Assembly (NCBI GenBank): GCA_001970955.1
Contig: MPUH01000654.1
Coordinates: forward strand, 1 to 41,490
DNA length: 41,490 nucleotides
Direction: 5' to 3'
Source: Stentor coeruleus
Taxonomy: Eukaryota; Ciliophora; Heterotrichea; Heterotrichida; Stentoridae
Each line of letters opens with the position of its first letter. The stretch's first letter is position 1. The translations under genes and the position numbers were made by a program. This document shows, in pieces, positions 38,633-41,490 of the stretch. The notes under the pieces were generated by a model that ran no database searches, was not told where the DNA came from, and saw only the letters and a list, made by a program, of their open reading frames with translations.

Positions 38633-39635
38633 ATGGGACAAATACTCAGACTGCTCTTGGAACACAAAGGAATCGGAAATTGTGTTTGATATCTGAGAGA
38701 TAATAAGAATGGACCTTCTGAGTTGATAACTACTGAATGTTCATCTTTACAACTAGAAAAACTTATAAAAATCCAAGCTTGTTGGCGTAGGTACAAAACT
38801 TGAAAGATATTTTTCCTTAAAAGTTTCAAATTCCTCGAAATGAGAAAAAGCAATTCAAACAAAGCTCCAGCCTTTAACACTGGAGGAATTTACGTTGGTG
38901 AAACAAAAAAGGTATGAAAAAGGACAAGGGACAAAAACCTGACCTGATAGATCAAAACACACAGGCCAGTGGAAATAAAACAAATCAAACTGCCATTGGA
39001 ATTTTTTTCACACATCAGTGGATATATTTGAAGGGAATTGGTAGATGATAAAGCAAATGGTAAAGGAGTTTATTTAAGAAAACATAGAGGGAAATATATC
39101 TGTGATTGGAATCAAGATTTACAAACTGGTTATGGTGAAAAGATATGGAGTGATGAAAGTTCATATATTGGGTTTTATTTATCAGGGAAAAAACATGGTT
39201 TTGGTATTTATAAATGGAGAGATGGGTCGATATATGCTGGATATTGGAATGAAAAAATTAGCTTCATGGTTTTGGGAATTATACATGGTTTGATGGGAGG
39301 AAATATAAGTGAATGGGTTGATAAAATAAAATGCATGGAAAAGGTGTATATAGTTGGAGGGATGGAAGAAAGTATAAAGGACAATGTTTTGAAGATAGAA
39401 AACATGGGATTGGGTCGTATGTATGGCTGGGAGGAAAGGGTTTTATAGGATGAAGGTTTTATTGAAGATTTTTTAGGAAAATTTAAAGGTATGGCCAGAT
39501 GGGAAAAAGTATAAAGGTAGGTGGAAATATAAAAGGCAAAATGGAGAAGGGGTTACAACTATGTCTGGAGGGAAAATTGAAAGAGGAGTTTGGAAAGATG
39601 GGAGAATGGTTAAGGCGCTACAAGAATTGGAATAA
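38633..39635 (+). pseudogene. decayed IQ/MORN-repeat gene
   Basis: A once complete MORN gene now broken by stops and frameshifts. From ATG 38633 it reads MGQILRLLLEHKGIGNCV, TGA, YLRDNKNGPSELITTECSSL, an IQ-like LIKIQACWRRYKT, TGA, then NTGGIYVGETKK. After a frameshift it continues with the longest intact part (about 39038-39290): ANGKGVYLRKHRGKYICDWN, YGEKIWSDESSYIGFYLSGK, KHGFGIYKWRDGSIYAGYW. After another shift: LHGFGNYTWFDGRKYK, stops, HGKGVYSWRDGRKYKGQC, HGIGSYVWLGGKGFIG, and finally WPDGKKYKGRWKYKRQNGEG to the TAA at 39633-39635. MORN repeats (YxGxWxxGxxHGxG) bind membranes or structure the cytoskeleton. At least three frame changes and several stops make it non-functional. It starts 26 bases after the phosphodiesterase stop. 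Confidence 0.8.
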
Positions 39636-40114
39636 TTAATAATGATTGTAGTAAATATGGTGAGATAGATTTAGAAGGATAAAGTGAGAGGATTTTGGAA
39701 TAAAGTTTTAAGTGTGGGTTTGGGCTTTATTTATAGAAAAAATTATAATACATGTTAGATTATTTTTATGACGTGAAAGATTATAGTTCTATGTTTATAC
39801 TTTTTTTACTTAAATAATTTTATTTATCATAGCACCAAAATGCTTAACCAAAAATTATAATTTTTTAAATTTTCTACACTAAATACTATTAGAATATCAC
39901 TTTCTAGCCACAGTAATCATCTAAAGACTTCAAAAAATCAATACCAAAAGTCATAAAAATTATATTCTTAAAAAAAACTGCCTAATTAAAATTGCAATCC
40001 TCTATCACACAATTCAAAAAACTATGAAAACTATTACAAATTAAAAGTAAGACACTTCTTCCATCTTACATCTCAAAATAAAATCCTAAGCTTAATAAAA
40101 ACACTCATATAATA
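39636..40114. other. intergenic with G-poor leader
   Basis: About 480 bases. The right half, about 39830-40114, is G-poor and C-containing on the + strand, like other leaders here, and precedes the gene starting at 40115. Nothing else is recognised. Confidence 0.45.
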
Positions 40115-41196
40115 ATGGAAAGTTCCCCTTATAAACCTTCAGTTCGCAAGCAGTTCCTAACAAAAATCTACCAGCGTAACACTGAAATCTCCCAAGAAAC
40201 TGAAGAACACGACGACAAAAACGAGAGCTTCAACAATCCAAACAGTTCATTCTCCAGCATAAATTCCAGCATGATCCACGAATCAACTGAATCAAAATCC
40301 CCAGTGAAAATGGCTAAAAGGTCCTCAACACCAAGTTTACCCATCCACAAACGAAGAAAATCTTCTTCAGACAACATTTTAAACATGAAAATCTTCACTG
40401 AATTCCTCTCTAATCTTCTTCATATAGAAAATGAAATCCCCCAAACAATTTTTCCAACATAAACTCAGTGACCAAAGCTTTAAACGACAATTTCGCCAAA
40501 AACCCAGAGTTTTCTCTACAGTTCTACATATACATGACTGGGATTTTAAACATTTTAAATGAACCTTACAATATAAATTATCAAGATCTCAAGACAAAAG
40601 TTGAAGAAGCCATAAATTTAACTAACGACAGGATAACAGAAATGGAGCAATTAACATCATTAAAAAAACACATTAAAAAAATAAACCTCAAAGTTATAAC
40701 AGTAATCTAAAAACAGACCTTAAAAAAACTATTAATATCAAAAGAAGAAATTCAAATGATAAGTTATGCTTATTTAATATTTTTTTCAAATGCAGATAAA
40801 GATATTGAAGTTTATCCAAACAAAAAAATTCCCCAAACAAGTGTTCTTGGGGTTATGCAGAAATACACAACAATTCCAGGAAAAATGATTCAAATTTGTA
40901 GGAAAGTGATTGAGTTTATACATAAAAGGCAGATTCCTAGTAATTGTGCGAAATCATCACAGGAAGTGTTACAGAAAATTAATGAACAAAGTGTGATGGA
41001 AGTAGATAGAAGTGGAGGGATGCTTGCATTTTATGATTATTTAAGAGCTTGTTTAAGTTATTATTGGGCTTATACACAAACGTCAAGGTCTGGGATGAGT
41101 CCAAGTCCAAGTTTTAGTGATAAAAAGATTTATGAATGCGATGAAGATTTAAGTCAGAGTCCTGATGATACATCATTTACACAAATTAAAGGATAA
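40115..41196 (+). CDS. hypothetical protein with intron and apparent frameshift
   Basis: Three frames appear to form one gene. The first (40115-40462) encodes a Ser-rich, basic N terminus (MESSPYKPSVRKQFLTKIYQ; RSSTPSLPIHKRRKSSSDN) leading into a helix (MKIFTEFLSNLLHIENEIP). It then runs out of frame at a run of five C around 40438-40442. One more C there would continue directly into NSVTKALNDNFAKNPEFSLQ, FYIYMTGILNILNEPYN in the next frame. A 15-base intron at 40702-40716 then joins KINLKVIT to TLKKLLISKEEIQMISYAYL, and the frame ends with TAA at 41194-41196. The frameshift may be a sequencing error in the homopolymer or a real lesion. No domain is recognised. Further helices include VLGVMQKYTTIPGKMIQICR and GGMLAFYDYLRACLSYYWAY. 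Confidence 0.6.
40702..40716 (+). other. 15-base intron
   Basis: GTAATCTAAAAACAG. It removes an in-frame TAA and joins two exons in the same phase. The A at position 10 is conserved. Confidence 0.85.
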
Positions 41197-41456
41197 AAAT
41201 CGAAAAAAAATGTTTAAATACAACACTGTTAAAAAATAAACCTAGGCTTTTTACTGATTCACATATTGTCTCTGAGTCTAGGATTTTTACTGAACCAAGA
41301 ATTGTTGCTGAGTCTAGGAATTTTTTTGAACCCAGACGAGAAATGTATGCTGAAAGTTCTTGGGCAATGCACAAAAAAAAATTTATGCTTAAAGTTGAAA
41401 ATCGATCAAGAGAAATACTGTTAAATATCATAAAATACTACTTAAAGCCTGATTAA
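41187..41456 (+). CDS. open frame with three 12-residue repeats, no start codon
   Basis: A + strand frame open for about 89 codons and ending with TAA at 41454-41456. It overlaps the last bases of the preceding gene and has no ATG before the repeats. It contains three tandem 36-base units encoding LFTDSHIVSESR, IFTEPRIVAESR and NFFEPRREMYAE, then a basic helical tail (SSWAMHKKKFMLKVENRSRE, LLNIIKYYLKPD). Conserved third-position-tolerant differences between units favour a protein-coding origin. It could be a missing 3' exon of the gene at 40115, a decayed gene, or a separate gene whose start I cannot see. I found no 15/16-base intron linking it to ATG 41210. Confidence 0.35.
41247..41354 (+). 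repeat. three tandem 36-base units
   Basis: Units at 41247-41282, 41283-41318 and 41319-41354. The first two end with TCTAGG and share TTTTTACTGA; the third is more diverged. The period of 36 bases keeps the reading frame. Confidence 0.7.
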
Positions 41457-41490
41457 TTATTTATACAGATTTTTGGCGTGGCTAATCAAG

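Noticed and set aside
1..41490. Whole window using a reassigned genetic code (UAA/UAG = Gln or UGA = Trp)
   Set aside because: Conserved genes such as DRC4, SLC44, PDE and the DnaJ protein end with TAA or TAG at the expected length, and two small genes end with TGA, so the standard code fits the intact genes.
1..41490. CRISPR array, bacterial operon or phage elements
   Set aside because: No regularly spaced repeats; spliced introns, telomere and protein families are eukaryotic.

Overview
The window reads as the left end of a macronuclear chromosome of a heterotrich ciliate, most like Stentor. The first bases are C-strand telomere repeats of the CCCTAACA type. Seven introns of 15 or 16 bases are needed to join reading frames. 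The window is strongly AT-rich, gaps between genes are often only 10-50 bases, and TAA, TAG and TGA all end convincing genes, so the standard genetic code applies. The gene content (nexin-dynein regulatory complex subunit, class I cyclic nucleotide phosphodiesterase, SLC44 transporter, kelch/cysteine-rich surface protein, many coiled-coil and IQ/LRR proteins) fits a ciliated protist.

Layout. 1-20: telomere. 344-2912: four small genes on the + strand (an MGxC acylated protein, an Mpv17/PMP22 membrane protein, a CCHC zinc-knuckle protein, an unknown); three of them carry a 15/16-base intron. 3358-4230 (-): FCP1/SCP-type phosphatase. 4507-5252 (-): decayed gene. 5410-5814 (+): small basic protein. 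5948-12093 (-): compact row holding a truncated FYVE-like protein, a large ankyrin-repeat protein, an SLC44 transporter and DRC4/GAS8. 12540-13246 (+): decayed coding-like stretch with a promoter-like leader. 13632-16328 (-): tandem pair of unrecognised HExxH proteins. 17007-17472 (-): another decayed gene. 17826-19349 (-): coiled-coil gene interrupted by a duplicated stretch with an N. 20129-21643 (+): ER DnaJ/thioredoxin-fold chaperone. 21867-22043 (-): Tc1/mariner/IS630 transposase remnant. 22343-26080 (+): large IQ protein with a DUF4378-like C terminus, convergent with a coiled-coil gene at 26092-27747 (-). 28846-31740 (+): LRR protein with a possible glycogen-binding fold. 31795-32848 (-): decayed gene with many in-frame TAA/TAG codons. 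33421-36863 (+): kelch/cysteine-rich membrane protein broken by a 50-base local duplication. 37468-38607 (+): phosphodiesterase. 38633-39635 (+): decayed IQ/MORN gene. 40115-41196 (+): unknown gene with an intron and an apparent frameshift. 41187-41456 (+): open frame with 36-base repeats.

I see no operon-like pathway grouping. The two strongest leads are the tandem HExxH (HELCH) protein pair, which I cannot assign to a known family, and the unusual number of decayed or alternatively coded loci in a compact genome. Several of these read smoothly only if TAA/TAG is taken as former CAA/CAG (Gln). Two local duplications that break otherwise good frames may be assembly artefacts. All assignments come from reading the sequence; no database search was run.
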